Below the pieces are notes generated by a model, which was not told where the DNA came from, made no database searches, and was given only the letters and a program-made list of their open reading frames with translations. Of a stretch of 64,000 nucleotides of DNA, positions 1 through 11,221 are shown piece after piece. Source of the stretch: Cliona cf. orientalis (lineage: Eukaryota > Porifera > Demospongiae > Clionaida > Clionaidae); contig OZ005697.1 of assembly GCA_963930775.1 (NCBI GenBank), positions 7,090,292 to 7,154,291 on the forward strand. The letters are read 5' to 3'. How positions within the stretch are numbered: the first letter of the stretch is position 1; each line of letters starts with the position of its first letter. The position numbers were made by a program, and so were the translations under genes.

Positions 1-175
1 TGCCTGCATGGTATCCCACAAGGTCAATAATGAAGGCAAATAATAATATTATAAGAAATGCAAATAGGGCAATTAAAATAATTTCTATGTCCTATGATTT
101 GATCAAAATAGTATCCCCAAAAGTATTCCAATTAGCAGAATGGTAAGACAAATGTGAGGAAGGCCCAGGCAGGGG
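1..175 (-). pseudogene. SLC15/POT-like transporter fragment
   Basis: On the minus strand this stretch aligns by eye with the part of the intact transporter gene at about 23465-23640, which encodes the segment around the GYQAN motif and the transmembrane helix before it. It carries small insertions and substitutions and no long open frame. The fragment is cut by the window edge on the left and its similarity fades near 175. One difference is a 6-bp AATATT insertion near position 45. It is a decayed outlying member of the array that resumes at 11.6 kb. Confidence 0.7.
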
Positions 176-482
176 TATATACACTGCCTTCTGTAATTTG
201 TGAGATAGTCACTGTCTTGTATATATACTATTATAATAAGCAAGAAGGCTAGTGACAGTAACCGTGCTGCGAGAACAGCCTCTTCTGACCGTGGAGCTTG
301 CTTTAGCAGACTAACTCTCCTACCACTATTCTATACCCACCCTCCCCCTACTCCAATATCCACCATGGAGGGGAACTCTGTGAGCTCATTATGATTAGTC
401 AGCCGAGAAGCATTCCTTTTCTTTCTTGAAGTTGTATTCCTCGCTGATATAATGGTAGAGAAGCTGATAGATAGCAAGTGAA

Positions 483-886
483 TTAGGGGTGGGTAAATTA
501 TGCTAATTTTTTTGCCTATAATGCTATTCTCAAATGCTCAAAGATGCTCAAGAAGTGTACCTATAATTCCCACTACATTGCACATTATGCTCAAGTGTGA
601 ACCGACTATTATGTTAATAAAAATCGATATGAGACATGAGGAGACTCAGTTACACTATTGTCGAGTATAACCATTTCAATTTTACATGTGCTCGAATTCG
701 AAAGTGGTTACCAGCTAATTGATCAACCCTTTACCAGTCCATAATGTGTAGGTGTTGCAACAGAGGTCAATTAACAGCTACTTGCAATTGTGTACCCTAA
801 ATTCTCAAAATTATGCCAGTTGATGCCTATAATAATACACACCTATTATGCTCAAAATTATGCCATCATAATTTACCTACCCCTAA
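483..886. mobile_element. MITE with TTAGGGGT...ACCCCTAA termini
   Basis: The left end begins TTAGGGGTGGGTAAATTATG and the right end is its inverted complement with one mismatch, giving about 20-bp terminal inverted repeats around 404 bp. The interior is AT-rich and non-coding and repeats the words ATTATGC and TGCTCA. No transposase is present, so it is non-autonomous. The superfamily is not assigned and any target duplication is short or decayed. Confidence 0.6.
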
Positions 887-1969
887 AGTGGATCAGCCTT
901 CATGAAGCAGTCGTCAAGACCATATAGCTAGATGGGGCAATACAGGTAGGTCATATTGTGTATGTGCATTATTTTTACTAAGTTGGAATAGCTGTCCCTG
1001 ATGTTTTAATAATATTATTAGCAGGGGTTTCCCTTAGAAGATTCCTTAGGGCTATGATTATTAATTTTGTGGGTATAAATTTTAGCAGATTTCGTAAATA
1101 ATGCTTTTAGTGAGTACTGATTTTAGCAATTTCAATTTATTGGGGGTAAGTTGCTCATTTCGCTAAAATTGGTTTTAGTACAATGTCGTGTACCAGCAAA
1201 ACCAAAGCGGTAACTTCTGACTTATAACTGAGCAGTGATTATTACTAAGTTTTTGTATTAGTGAATTGTTATGTCTATGCAGGAGTACATGAAGAGCTAT
1301 AGGGACCGTTCTGCTGGCATTGAGAGACAGGAAGAGGGCATCGTTAGTAGACCTGGGCCAAATAATCATGAATAATTTTTGAATAATAGGCAGCTTCTTG
1401 AAGAAGTTAAATAATGGACTTTTTAACTGCTCGAGGAAGTAGTGCGCATACACAATGTCTGCTTAAACTAGAAAACTTTGTGTCATGTGACATGAGTCTG
1501 TGGTCAAATGGAGGAAGCACTTGAGCAAATAGCTCAGATAACTAGTCGTCGATCATTTTTGGGAGTGCTATAAGTTCCTTTAGCCTCAGAACTTACAAAG
1601 AGAAATTTGAATATAATCCAGCACTTGTTAGCCAAAATGTACATGTGCATTCTGGTCATATTCATATTTCACTTGCATTTTGTCAGCTTTTTTTAAGAAT
1701 AATATAGGTAACTTTCCTTGAATAATGGGGTAGACAAGTGAAGAATAATTATTTGAATAATGGACAAATTTAAAGGAATATTTGGCCTAGGCCTAGTTGT
1801 TAGTGTTGAAGATGAGTGCTACAGAAAGTGGACATCATCAGTGGAGAAAACTATACAGTTAGCTATACCAATTGTCAGTGTATTAAATGGTCAGCATACA
1901 AGTTAAAATGCATCATGAATATAATAATCAGTGTGCCACGCCATTCTCGACTCCATGTTGATCAATCTA
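887..1969. other. intergenic, no gene seen
   Basis: AT-rich non-coding DNA. A 92-codon open frame on the minus strand at 1175-1453 has no recognisable domain, no supporting splice sites and a composition like its surroundings. Short words resembling CGCTAAAATT near 1100-1180 may be traces of an old inverted-repeat element. Confidence 0.5.
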
Positions 1970-1979
1970 ACCTAGTCTA

Positions 1980-2051
1980 TAGCCTGGAACCCAGGCGCGA
2001 GGGGGAGGGGGAAAGAGCGCCTGGTACACACTGTATGCGCATGCGCTTAAT
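1980..2051. repeat. left terminal inverted repeat
   Basis: 72 bp identical, in inverse orientation, to 7280-7351. It is GC-rich and contains an internal inverted motif (CCAGGCGC near the outer end, GCGCCTGG further in), which could form a hairpin or a transposase binding site. The 10 bp just outside (1970-1979) are repeated at 7352-7361. Confidence 0.93.
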
Positions 2052-2267
2052 TAATCAATGGGAAACGCGTGGTTGCGGCCGCCAAACGTCACCAAGTTAA
2101 TGGGTGTGGTCTTATGACGTCTGTAGCGCAAGCGCATGGCGCAAGCTTACCGTACGCGCGGGGTACGCGTACACGGCGATCGCGCGTGCGCAAAACGATC
2201 GCGCGCAATATTGAAGCTACTTTGTACTGTTACTGTTTAACGAAGCTGTATCCTAAGCCACGTGGTC

Positions 2268-5200
2268 ATGGAGGTGCACTGTCGACTTTGTATTCTGAAG
2301 ATTACTTCCAAGCACAGTGTTAGTTTGTTCAAGAGTGAAAACTTTCAGCAAAGTCTAGCAGCTAGAGTGGTAGCCCTGTTGGATGTGCCAGTGGAAAGCA
2401 ATGATGGATTATCCCAAGTCATCTGTGAGCGGTGTAAACGACGATTAGTGCGATTGGAGAAGGCATCAGAGGAGCTTTCTGACTTTAGAAAGCTAGCACG
2501 TGACAGCTACCAATCGTTTCTGCCCAGATCCTCACTGAAACGCACCAAAGAGACAAGTGCCATGGTTGGTGTATCACCTGATACACAGAAAGCTAGGCCA
2601 CCACCGAAAAGATTAACTACGAGAAGGCTAGATTTTGGACAGACATCAACTGGTGAGCAAGTGAATGATGCATATAGTACTGTACATATAGAGCTACATA
2701 AAATTATTTTTAATAGGTGAATGTCCATCTGTTGAGGGAATGATTCCGAATTCATTGTCCACGATCTCACAAAAGGACATTCCAATTACTCCCTTGAAAG
2801 TAACGGAACCATTACCCCTGAGTGAATGTAAGAATAGCATGCTTAATTAGAGTACTATGATGGACATTTTTCACTTACTTTAGTGCACATTAACACCACT
2901 TCTCAGCTGGCTTTACCTAAACAGACAGTAACAGTAAGGGTTTGCATTATTCCTTGATTGAAATAATATTATTCTTGCTTAATACTCTATAGGTATGTGT
3001 GTCTTCTCGCTCTAAAATGACCTCTTATTCAAAAGTTCTCCCTGATGAATACACTAAACTTGGTAAAGAATTAGCCGGGGGCCATCTATCATCTGTAGCA
3101 ATAGCAGTAGTTGGGCATAAGCAGTTGCAGGAAGAAATTCTTAAATTACTACTTGATAAAGTTGATAATGAATGCAGTGAGCTTTGTCGTCGGCAGTCTA
3201 GTAGTCGATCATTGTTTCGGCGTGCTCCACTGATGCAATTTTTAGAATGGGATTGGAAGCTTGCTATAGATGAGCTTGCTAGTAAGGCACCAACCCTGCT
3301 GCATGTTCTTACCACTATTGCGTCGCGCTCTGACCATCGCAACTCAAAGAAGTTAGGAAGTGCTCACTATCCTGGTATTATTATGAGTGCCGCTGTCATC
3401 CTAAAAGAGAGAAATAGAGAAATGATAGGAATCCAATCGCTTATATCTCTACTTCTATTCAACTCACGAGTGGAAAAACAAGTAAACATTTTATCGATTT
3501 TGTATAATATTATTATAATTTATGCAAACAATGCTCTATAATCAGGTTTACCATCGCCTTAATCATGTTGGAATCTGTCTCAGTTACAATGGCACACTAA
3601 AGTTAATTGATGAGGTTAGTAAACTTCACAGTGTTCCACTGACGCAATGGATTGCTGATGGTGTTGTATTTAAATTTTGGGGTGATAACGTAGACAAAAA
3701 GAGGGGCGTGAGAGATGTTAGATCTGATCATCAAAAGTCTATGGTGCACATGTACAGTATTCTGGCAGGGCGCAGCCGCACTCCTGCTCCACACCTGTCT
3801 GATCAGGGAAATGTTGCTGACTTAGCAGGTCTATTTTATACAGAGTTTTTACCAACACAGCATGATGTGGAACGTGTTACATCCAACATGGTGGTAATTG
3901 TAAGTAGAATACTCACTGAGTACATAAGTGATCTTGCACCTTTGTCAAAGGCTGTGATAAAACATATTCCCCATAAATACTCGGCAGAGATGTCAAAAAA
4001 ATCGGAAGTAGTTGTGCTTGATGTATTGATGAAAAACGAAGCTAAACATAGTGACATGATTGATATTCTAAAGCAGATGGTGGGTTATCTAGGAGACGAT
4101 TATCCTCACGAGAAAAGGGTGGCATCTGGAGGAGATCAGTTAACAACGGAGAGACAGGTTGGAGCTCAGCGTCATGTTATGTGTGGAAATCGTCCAGAAG
4201 ATCGCCTGGATGTTCTCGAGCCACAAACAGAAGACTGGCATTGTCTTGTAGTTCTTTTGACAGTAAGTAACTATAAAAATTTATTCTATATACATGGCAT
4301 TATTAACAGTTATACTATTGTTATACTAATTGTAGGTGATTTGGAAGACTTTGTACAGACATTCTTCACGAGACCACGGTACACTTGGTTATTTTCAGAG
4401 TTTGCTGAATAGATATAATGTAAAAGACCCGAAGAAAGAGGTAGATGCTAGTATAGACTTTCTTCTGACGGTTGTAAAGGGTCATTTTTTGGCATGTGCT
4501 TGTAAGATACTCGGAATAACGTCACTCAACTCACGAGTAGCATTGCCACCACACATTTACAAAGCCACCATTGATCAGCAAAGGGCATACATCACATCAA
4601 TTGCAAAACAAGTAGTATATCAATGCACTTTAGTCAACGAAAGCTTCGTTAACGGAAAGGTATGCGACTCAGGCGACCACATCTACAACTATGCTAGGGT
4701 GCTGTGTCACTTTGGTACCATGGTCATGGAATTCGGAGGTGGATGGGGCAATGGTGATAGTGATAGAATGTTCACATGCTGGCGTCTGCTTTTACCTCAT
4801 TCATAGTAGCTGGACGAACAAAATATTCATTGGAGGCTTTAAGACTTCAAATACAGGTCAAGTCTGTGTTATCTCCTCAATTAGCACATCATGTCAAGTG
4901 GGATCGGTTTGTAAATACACATGGAGGGGCTGGGAGAAATATCCCATGTGACCTTTATAATGAGCACGTGAATAAACTTCTAAAGCATATCATTGTAACT
5001 ATGGGTGCAAACTTCACAGAAAAGGCACTACATAGAGCTGCTCAATCAGTAACCACCTTAGAGAGCATTTGTGAGAGATTTGATCAACAATCTGGAGTCC
5101 CAGTGGGCACTCATGCTCATTCAACCCGTTGTGATAAACAAGATATCAGCAAGGTTATTAATACAGTCTTAACTAGAGAACTACTTGAAATACATCCAGG

Positions 5201-5381
5201 AAGGGCACACACAGCTTTCAAAACAATGAGACTAAACCCCCTATGGAACTGGGACATTAGCAAGACTCGGGAGTGGATAGAAAAAAAGAAAAAGCAGTTT
5301 ATTATGTTTAGAGGAGCTATGAGAAGAGAGGATTCAGAGGAGAGCTGTAGTGAGGCTGATAGTGATTACGAAGATGACTAG
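2268..5381 (+). CDS. transposase of the helicase transposon (one frameshift)
   Basis: Six exons join with consistent GT/AG borders and phases: 2268-2652, 2717-2827, 2884-2933, 2993-3481, 3546-4262, 4336-5381. The product would be about 930 aa. The N-terminus has a ZAD-like zinc-binding pattern (CRLC ... CERC). The central part contains a GDNVDKKRG block and a GGDQLT block. The C-terminal part contains a GDxDR motif and an AGRTKYSLEAL block. This pattern fits a DUF6589-type transposase, with the Asp-rich blocks as candidate catalytic residues (inference). The last exon loses one base near 4798-4803, creating a TAG at 4804; the downstream frame to 5381 is otherwise intact and ends in an acidic tail. 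The lesion could be mutation or an assembly error. Confidence 0.8.
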
Positions 5382-5481
5382 CTTTTGAAAGACAATAATT
5401 GACTATCTTATGTACATAACATGTGCACGCACACAATGTATGTAATAAGCAAAATGTCATCATTATGAACACTTATTATTA

Positions 5482-7142
5482 TTATTGTGGGTGTGAACAT
5501 ACATCACAACAAGTATGTGGATTGGTACCTACACAAGCTATAGAAGGATCAAAGTAGTCCAGAAGCCATTTTCGACGACAAACAGTGTTATTTTCAAGAT
5601 ACCTCCTAACATTTGCAACCTCATGATCCCTTACGCTAGTTAGCTCCTTTCTCATGGGGCAGTCTTTGGGCTTCCAAAATACAATAGATTTAGCAGGATC
5701 ACCACTACGGCCTCCACGTCCACTTTCTTGGAAGTAATCGTCAATACTTTGTGGAGCACCATAGTGAATGATTGTGTTTGTAGCTTTGAGATCAATGCCC
5801 ATTCCTAGTGCAACAGTTGCAAAAATAGTCCGCACAACACCATCCTCTTGAGACAAGCTCTTTAGTATAACCTCCTTGTTGTACTCTGGAGTATGCGCAT
5901 GGAACATTCCAAAGAGACGGTTATCACTAACTTTGTCAGCACCATCTGGATAGTACGCTTTTTCACCTAGTTCATACAGAAAGTATGCATACAATTCTGA
6001 ACATACATTTAACGATCGACAGTAGATAATTGTCCTTGGTGATTTAACTCTAAGTTGCTTCAGGGATTCCAAATAAGGATTTAGATCACTTTCCATATCG
6101 GTTGATCTCAACACTTTGTAGAAAATATTAGGCCTATCTGGAGACTTGCTAATGATTTCACATCCTTCCATTTCAAGCCTCTTGATAATTTCATCACGTA
6201 CACTTTTGGTAACTGTTGCAGTGCAAGCAAGCAGGGGGGTAGATGGTGGGACAAGAGCTCGAATCTCATGTAATCGTCCATAGGATGGCCTAAAATCCTT
6301 ACTCCTGAAAGATATACAGAGGTATGGAAAAGGAAAAGAGAGCCAGGGGAGAGAGGGATAGAGATAGCGAAAGAGGGGGGGATAGTTGTGTAGCTTAAAG
6401 GAAATAATTGACAAAATTTAATATACATTGTATACGTACACGGTCACAGTGACTGGCTACAGCTAATTCTAAACAGGCATCGTAAAACACAGAATCTGAA
6501 GATGGATGCACAATATATTACTAAAGCACATACCAATGGATAGTGCTAGTAGCACAATCTATCACATACAGGGCCAAGCGTGGCTACTATTATACATGTA
6601 CTTGCTTCAGTACATGCGTATATTATGTACTAGTGAATTAGTGTTGCATACCATTTAGAAACACAGTGTGCTTCATCAACAATAACAGCTACGACTCTGT
6701 CATGGATGCCAGATTGTTGAAGCAACTCTCTCCATTTAGAGCTCACTAGGGCTTCAGGAGAACAAAATAAGAGGCTGTACATACATGAGTCACTGTGTTC
6801 ATCAGATGCTATGACTTCCTTTTGAGTCCCTTTTCCATATGAAATGACTGCAGCACTGACTCCATAACTTCTGAGAGTTATCACTTGACTGACCATCAGT
6901 GAAATCAATGGTGATATTACCAAAACCAGACTTCTGTTGTCCTTGTTGCCTAGCTTGTAGTCGTATGCGAAAGGCAAGGCTTCAAAGCATATAGATTTTC
7001 CAAATCCGGTGGGCAACCACACGAACGTATCTTTTCCCATGAGTACGGACTTGATGGCTTGAGTTTGCTCGGGCTTGAGAATAAGCGAAGGTCGCCCAAG
7101 ACGCTCAAGGGCGTACTGAAGGGCATAGTCAGCTTCCTCCAT
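5482..7142 (-). CDS. RecQ-like superfamily-2 DNA helicase (transposon-borne)
   Basis: Two exons on the minus strand, 7142-6652 and 6304-5482, join in frame to a complete 437-aa protein. Visible motifs in order are a Q-motif-like LKPEQTQAI (residues 22-30), Walker A PTGFGKS (about 44-50), SPLISLM, DEAH box, ACTATVT (motif III), IIYCRS (motif IV), LGMGIDL (motif V) and QESGRGGRSG (motif VI). A Cys-rich end (CRRKWLLDYF ... CCDVC) resembles the RecQ zinc-binding domain. There is no HRDC domain, so it is shorter than host RecQ proteins. It lies convergent to the transposase inside the same terminal repeats. It probably acts with the transposase by unwinding DNA during excision or integration (inference). 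All catalytic motifs look intact. Confidence 0.88.
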
Positions 7143-7279
7143 ATACGCGATACTGTAGCGGCCGTATGGCTTGCATGCACTATGGATGCATTACGTATTT
7201 ACGATTACGTAAGCACTACTGACGTCAGCATGAAACGGACTTTTACTGAGGAATACTGAAGCCGTGGAATGTCAGGGCG

Positions 7280-7351
7280 ATTAAGCGCATGCGCATACAG
7301 TGTGTACCAGGCGCTCTTTCCCCCTCCCCCTCGCGCCTGGGTTCCAGGCTA
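7280..7351. repeat. right terminal inverted repeat
   Basis: Exact inverse of 1980-2051. It ends ...CCAGGCTA and is followed at 7352 by the target duplication ACCTAGTCTA. Confidence 0.93.
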
Positions 7352-8119
7352 ACCTAGTCTAGTGAGCATGCGCACGCATGCCCAATGCAAACATATTGGT
7401 CATGTGATTTCATAAGTGGGCGAGAGTACGTCACAGACTATTGAGATGGTAGTAGTAAATAAAAATTAACTGGGCGTATCCCAGAGGTTTCTTTTCTCAA
7501 AAAATCTATTGCGCATGCTCAGAACATAATTAACCACGCCCTCTGGTCCTCAAAATTTTCTCCAAAAGTAGGATCGGACCCGAGAAGCAGAGTATTACCA
7601 TAGCGTCCGAACTATATCATCTATGGTAGCTATTACCGTAAAAGTTCTAATTACAGTACCGCTCTAATTTAAGCACCACTTGGCATTCATATTTTTCTGT
7701 TCCAATTATAGCGCTAACCTCCAGTCAGAAATATTAAAACTGGTGCTTATAATTAGAATGTGGTAAATTTCATAACGGCCACGCATAAGCATCTTCGGGA
7801 TTACCGTGCTCCCGCTGTGTTGCTAGTGCTTCTCTGACTGTAGCTAGCTAGGAGTCGAAATAGCTTGGTACACATGAAAGCCACATAGCTACCACAGCAT
7901 AGAAGCTGACTTCAACAAAAATCGAAATCACCCAGCATATCTGTAAAAAATGATACCGGTAAGTAGCTACCTGCAGGTACGCAATTCTAAGCACCGCTAG
8001 CTCGTTCTAATAATTAGTAAGCGCCACTGGCTACTTAACACAATTTTTTACGTTCTAATATAAGCGCCACACGAAGATTAGAATTATTTTTTTTTGGCGC
8101 TGTAATTAAGGTAGCATTA
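7352..8119. repeat. decayed inverted-repeat elements, no gene
   Basis: The words ACCGTAAAAGTTCTAATT (from about 7630), AAGCGCCAC and TTCTAATATAAGCGCC recur in both orientations and resemble the element at 37938-38922. They look like remains of one or more MITEs of that family, but clean ends cannot be fixed. No coding region is seen. Confidence 0.4.
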
Positions 8120-9110
8120 AAGTGCGTGGGCGTGAGCGTCAGGATTGGCTAATTCAATTAGCGAATCGTGAAGGGGCGTGGCCGAAGAGGCCATACGAGT
8201 GCTTTTGGTCGAAGGTGGGCGTGTCTAGAATCGGCCAGGGATGATTATGCGCGTGTAATTAGCGACCGGAAGTGGCCCCTGAAGAAAACACCGGTAATTG
8301 CCCACTTCAAAGCAAGATCAAAGCATTCTTTCTTAACTATTAACCGCAACGACTTAAAAAAAAAGCCTTATTAGGCCTAATTAAGCATGTGGGCGTGTTC
8401 CTGGCACTGTGTGGAGTGCGTGCGTGTGCGTTAATGCAGGTTTTATTGCTTCCGATTGGGCGTGGCTTCACGGGCCAGTGCTTGGATATCGGCGCCTGGG
8501 ACTTGGCCTCGGCGATAGGTGGGCGTGTCCCGGAAGCGGTGGTGACCTTTGAACCCCGCGAGGAGGCTTTGGGGGCGTGGCAGGAGGTCAAAGGTGAGGC
8601 CATGTCTGTTAATGAGGCACTGTACGCCGGTGCGATGGAGGGGACCGTACGGCTGGACGGAAGCTGACGATGGTTTGAAGCGGATGTGGTTGCGATGACG
8701 TGTTGTTACTCCGCCCACACAGGAAATGAGGTGAGCTCTTGCGTGGGCGGTGTGGCAGAACGGCCTCCAAGTGTTTGTGTGTGTTTTGGCCTTGAGGAAG
8801 CTGTGTGTTTTAATTGGGATTGATTGTGGGCTTCCGGTGGACATCCGGTGGTTAGTAGGCACTTGATTGAGAATGGTGGTCCTTGGGGAACAGGGTGGGG
8901 CTGTTTTGGGCGTGGCCTGGCCCCTCCCTTCCGGCTCGGCTTCCGGTCCATGGAGGATATTAAATGAACACTTCCGGCTCTAGCAGCCACACCCCTGAGA
9001 CCTGTGCAATTAAAAGGGCGTGGTTACACAACATGCACCTCACTAATGACTTTGATGTGGTTTAGGTGTCATATCCCCCACCTCACGCCCACGCAATTTG
9101 ATGGTACCTT
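8120..9110. other. GC-rich block with repeated GGGCGTGG motifs
   Basis: This kilobase is clearly richer in G+C than its neighbours. It carries many copies of GTGGGCGTG or GGGCGTGG, together with TTCCGG words near the right end (8830-8980). Several open frames of 60-140 codons overlap on both strands, but none has recognisable domains and all look like a by-product of base composition. It may be a CpG-island-like regulatory region or an unrecognised repeat. Confidence 0.35.
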
Positions 9111-9214
9111 AAAACTTTTAGGGTAAGTTGAAGTGGCCCACCACAAAATCACACACTCTAGAGATCTGCAGCCATGATAATTTCAGTAGTGATTCTCTTT
9201 CCTGCTTAGGGGAC

Positions 9215-9292
9215 TTATCCAAAGTCCTTGCTCTGAACCAAAGTCAGTCGCTCCTTCAGCTTCGAATTCTCCTCCTCCAAACGTTCGATCTC
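9215..9292 (-). CDS. possible terminal leucine-zipper exon
   Basis: On the minus strand an acceptor-like CTTGCAG-type end at 9293-9295 is followed by 26 codons rich in Glu, Lys and Leu (EIERLEEENSKLKERL...) ending in TAA at 9217-9215. The pattern resembles the last heptads of a bZIP or coiled-coil protein. The final codons coincide with a sequence like the terminus of the GGGGCTTGTCC MITE family, which would have supplied the stop. No upstream exon was found, so this is either an orphan exon or chance. Confidence 0.25.
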   Translation of the reverse strand, partial: EIERLEEENSKLKERLTLVQSKDFG

Positions 9293-9929
9293 CTGCAATT
9301 ATTATTATAGCAACTGTTTATGCTTAGGTTATAACATAAAGGGAGGCTTAATAATTATTATGATAAGCCAGTCTCATAAATTATTATTATGTAATTGCGA
9401 AGTCATACATTTCTGAGAAGTGAGTCTCCCCCAGATTGTGGAAAAATTAACATCATTATGACGTTAGGGGAGAGGGGGTCTTGGTCCATGACGTTTTACA
9501 ACTGCATTGTCAGCAGATTTTAGCTTTAGTTGTGATTATGCATTCTTGTGGTTGAACAAGTCTAAACACACCTCCAGCAGTGTCAAAATTTGCATTTTTA
9601 CCCCGCGCGCATGCGCAAGGGGTAAAGCAATCGAGTCTGTCGTCGTTGTCGTTGTCGTCGTTGTCGTCGGCACGAAAATCTCCAGATCTCGTGTTCTAGG
9701 CATCTATGTGTGCTGTAAGCACAACCAGTCGGTAGATATCGGTGAAAAACTGGTGTGTACGCGCTTCGAATTGCTCAAAACGGCTTACTGGTGCTACAAA
9801 TCGTGCATTTTCTGTTCAGCATGCCTGTGGTTTATCGACCACACCCATCTTTAGCATAAAAGTATGCTGATGCGACTGCGCATGCTCAAGCTCCGTGTTG
9901 GAAAAGGTCGTCAAGTCATAAAACAGCTA

Positions 9930-11221
9930 CTGTATAGCGGGAAATTTTCGTATGGTGCTAAGGCCACACCAATTTGATTTCATGTTTCACGGATCCGGCG
10001 GGTCCATTTTTAAAGAAATCAGGAAAAAAATATAAATTAGTGGGTGTGGCAAAAGCGTGTTAATTAGTATCTACTAGTACTAGTAATGACAGCTACATGT
10101 ACTAGTACAGCATGTACAGTGCAGTTGAAGTGACTGACTTTGTTGTCGATCGCCATCTGCATCATGGCTGCGTGGTTGAGCAATGCATCCGGGTCAAACG
10201 TGGTCGAGATGTCGTCAAATCTCGAACTGTGGTGATATTATCATGGGAGGGATACTTTTGGCGGTTTGTGGTTTCTTTTAATAACATTTTTAATGAGATT
10301 CATCGTTTTATTTTTATTTTTTTCCCTGCCACCCGGGTCAACATTTGTAGTCAGCCTGTCCGTGAAACATGTAATCAATTTGGTATGGCCTAATTTTCGT
10401 ATATTTCGTATGCTCCATCCCTTATACGAAAATAAAAACTGCGAAAATTTGAACGTACGATTTCTTTCGCGCGTGACCTTTGACCTATACGCCTACCACA
10501 GCCACAAGCGGTCGCTAGCGGCAGGTGCTAAATGCAAATTCTTTGCCAAGGCGTTGAAACGAAGTGACCTTTCTGATCCCAGTGGACCGCTATCGGCGTC
10601 GATTACGATCGAGGGGTTCGAAACTACCCTGAAATCTCGTACAGCACTTAAGAAATCTTAGCTGAAATCTTGAAATCTCACAAGTCTGAAATCTTGAAAA
10701 TAGATCCGAGTGTCCGTATATCCTTGTATATTTCCGCATTCTCGTTTATCAAGTGCGTGCCACACCCCCCAGAAGGGTGTGGCTAGCAAGACTACTTACT
10801 TACCTCGGGCCCGAACTCAAACTACCGGAGACTTCGAGTGTGTTAAAAGCTAGCTAGCTAGCTATACACCTCTCTGGTAATAGATTCTCAGTTTGATGAT
10901 ATTTACAGATGGTAAGCAATCAAAATTTCATAGGCCTAGCTACTTGAAATCTTACGTGAAAAAGTTTGAAATCCCAACGGAAACCCGGAAATCTCAAGCA
11001 AAATCTCAGGATTTCGAAATCTCGTACGTTTTTTGGGTGTGTTTCGAACCCCTCGATTACGATCAAGGAAGCCATGGGTGATGCTAGCGCCACACATAAG
11101 TGCGAGCGCTACCAGCTGCGCATGCGCGCAATCTCCCGCAGCTAGCATACGAAATTAAAAAATACGAAAATTTATTCTAAGGGTGTTTTGGCCAATCATA
11201 CGAAAATTTCCCGCTATACGG
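9930..11221. mobile_element. GTATAGCGGGAAATTTTCG-family element
   Basis: The ends read CTGTATAGCGGGAAATTTTC and, inverted, CCGTATAGCGGGAAATTTTC, with TA on each side (9928-9929 and 11222-11223). That suggests a Tc1/mariner-type TA target (inference). The 1.29-kb interior holds no convincing transposase. Relatives with the same termini lie at 50091-50300 and, with GTATGGCGGG ends, at 61704-62165. Confidence 0.7.
10611..11054. mobile_element. non-autonomous element with 10-bp target duplication
   Basis: Termini GAGGGGTTCGAAAC and its inverse enclose 444 bp. The 10-bp GATTACGATC stands immediately outside on both sides (10601-10610 and 11055-11064) without mismatch. The interior carries many direct repeats of GAAATCT. 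It is nested inside the 9930-11221 element. The duplication length fits Mutator-like or AcademH-like elements. Confidence 0.75.

Larger units (their letters stand above)
1980..7351. mobile_element. autonomous DNA transposon with RecQ-like helicase (AcademH-like)
   Basis: The element is 5372 bp, bounded by 72-bp inverted repeats that start TAGCCTGGAACCCAGGCG and show no mismatch. It is flanked by the 10-bp direct repeat ACCTAGTCTA at 1970-1979 and 7352-7361. It carries a six-exon transposase on the plus strand and a two-exon superfamily-2 helicase on the minus strand, ending about 100 bp apart. A helicase gene alongside a transposase, and a 9-10-bp target duplication, match what I recall of the AcademH lineage of Academ transposons. 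That assignment is from memory and was not checked. Perfect repeats suggest recent insertion. Confidence 0.85.

Noticed and set aside
1175-1453. 92-codon minus-strand frame
   Set aside because: No domain, no splice context and composition like non-coding neighbours.
8168-8990. Overlapping frames of 68-139 codons on both strands in the GC-rich block
   Set aside because: Overlap on both strands and absence of domains indicate a composition effect.
9507-9854. Open frame with poly-valine and Cys-rich end
   Set aside because: Created by the GTCGTT tract of the 600-bp repeat; only loosely shared with the 39777-40082 frame and broken in other copies.
10112-10661. Frames inside the GTATAGCGGG element as a transposase
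   Set aside because: No catalytic DDE pattern or helix-turn-helix; no related frame in sister copies.
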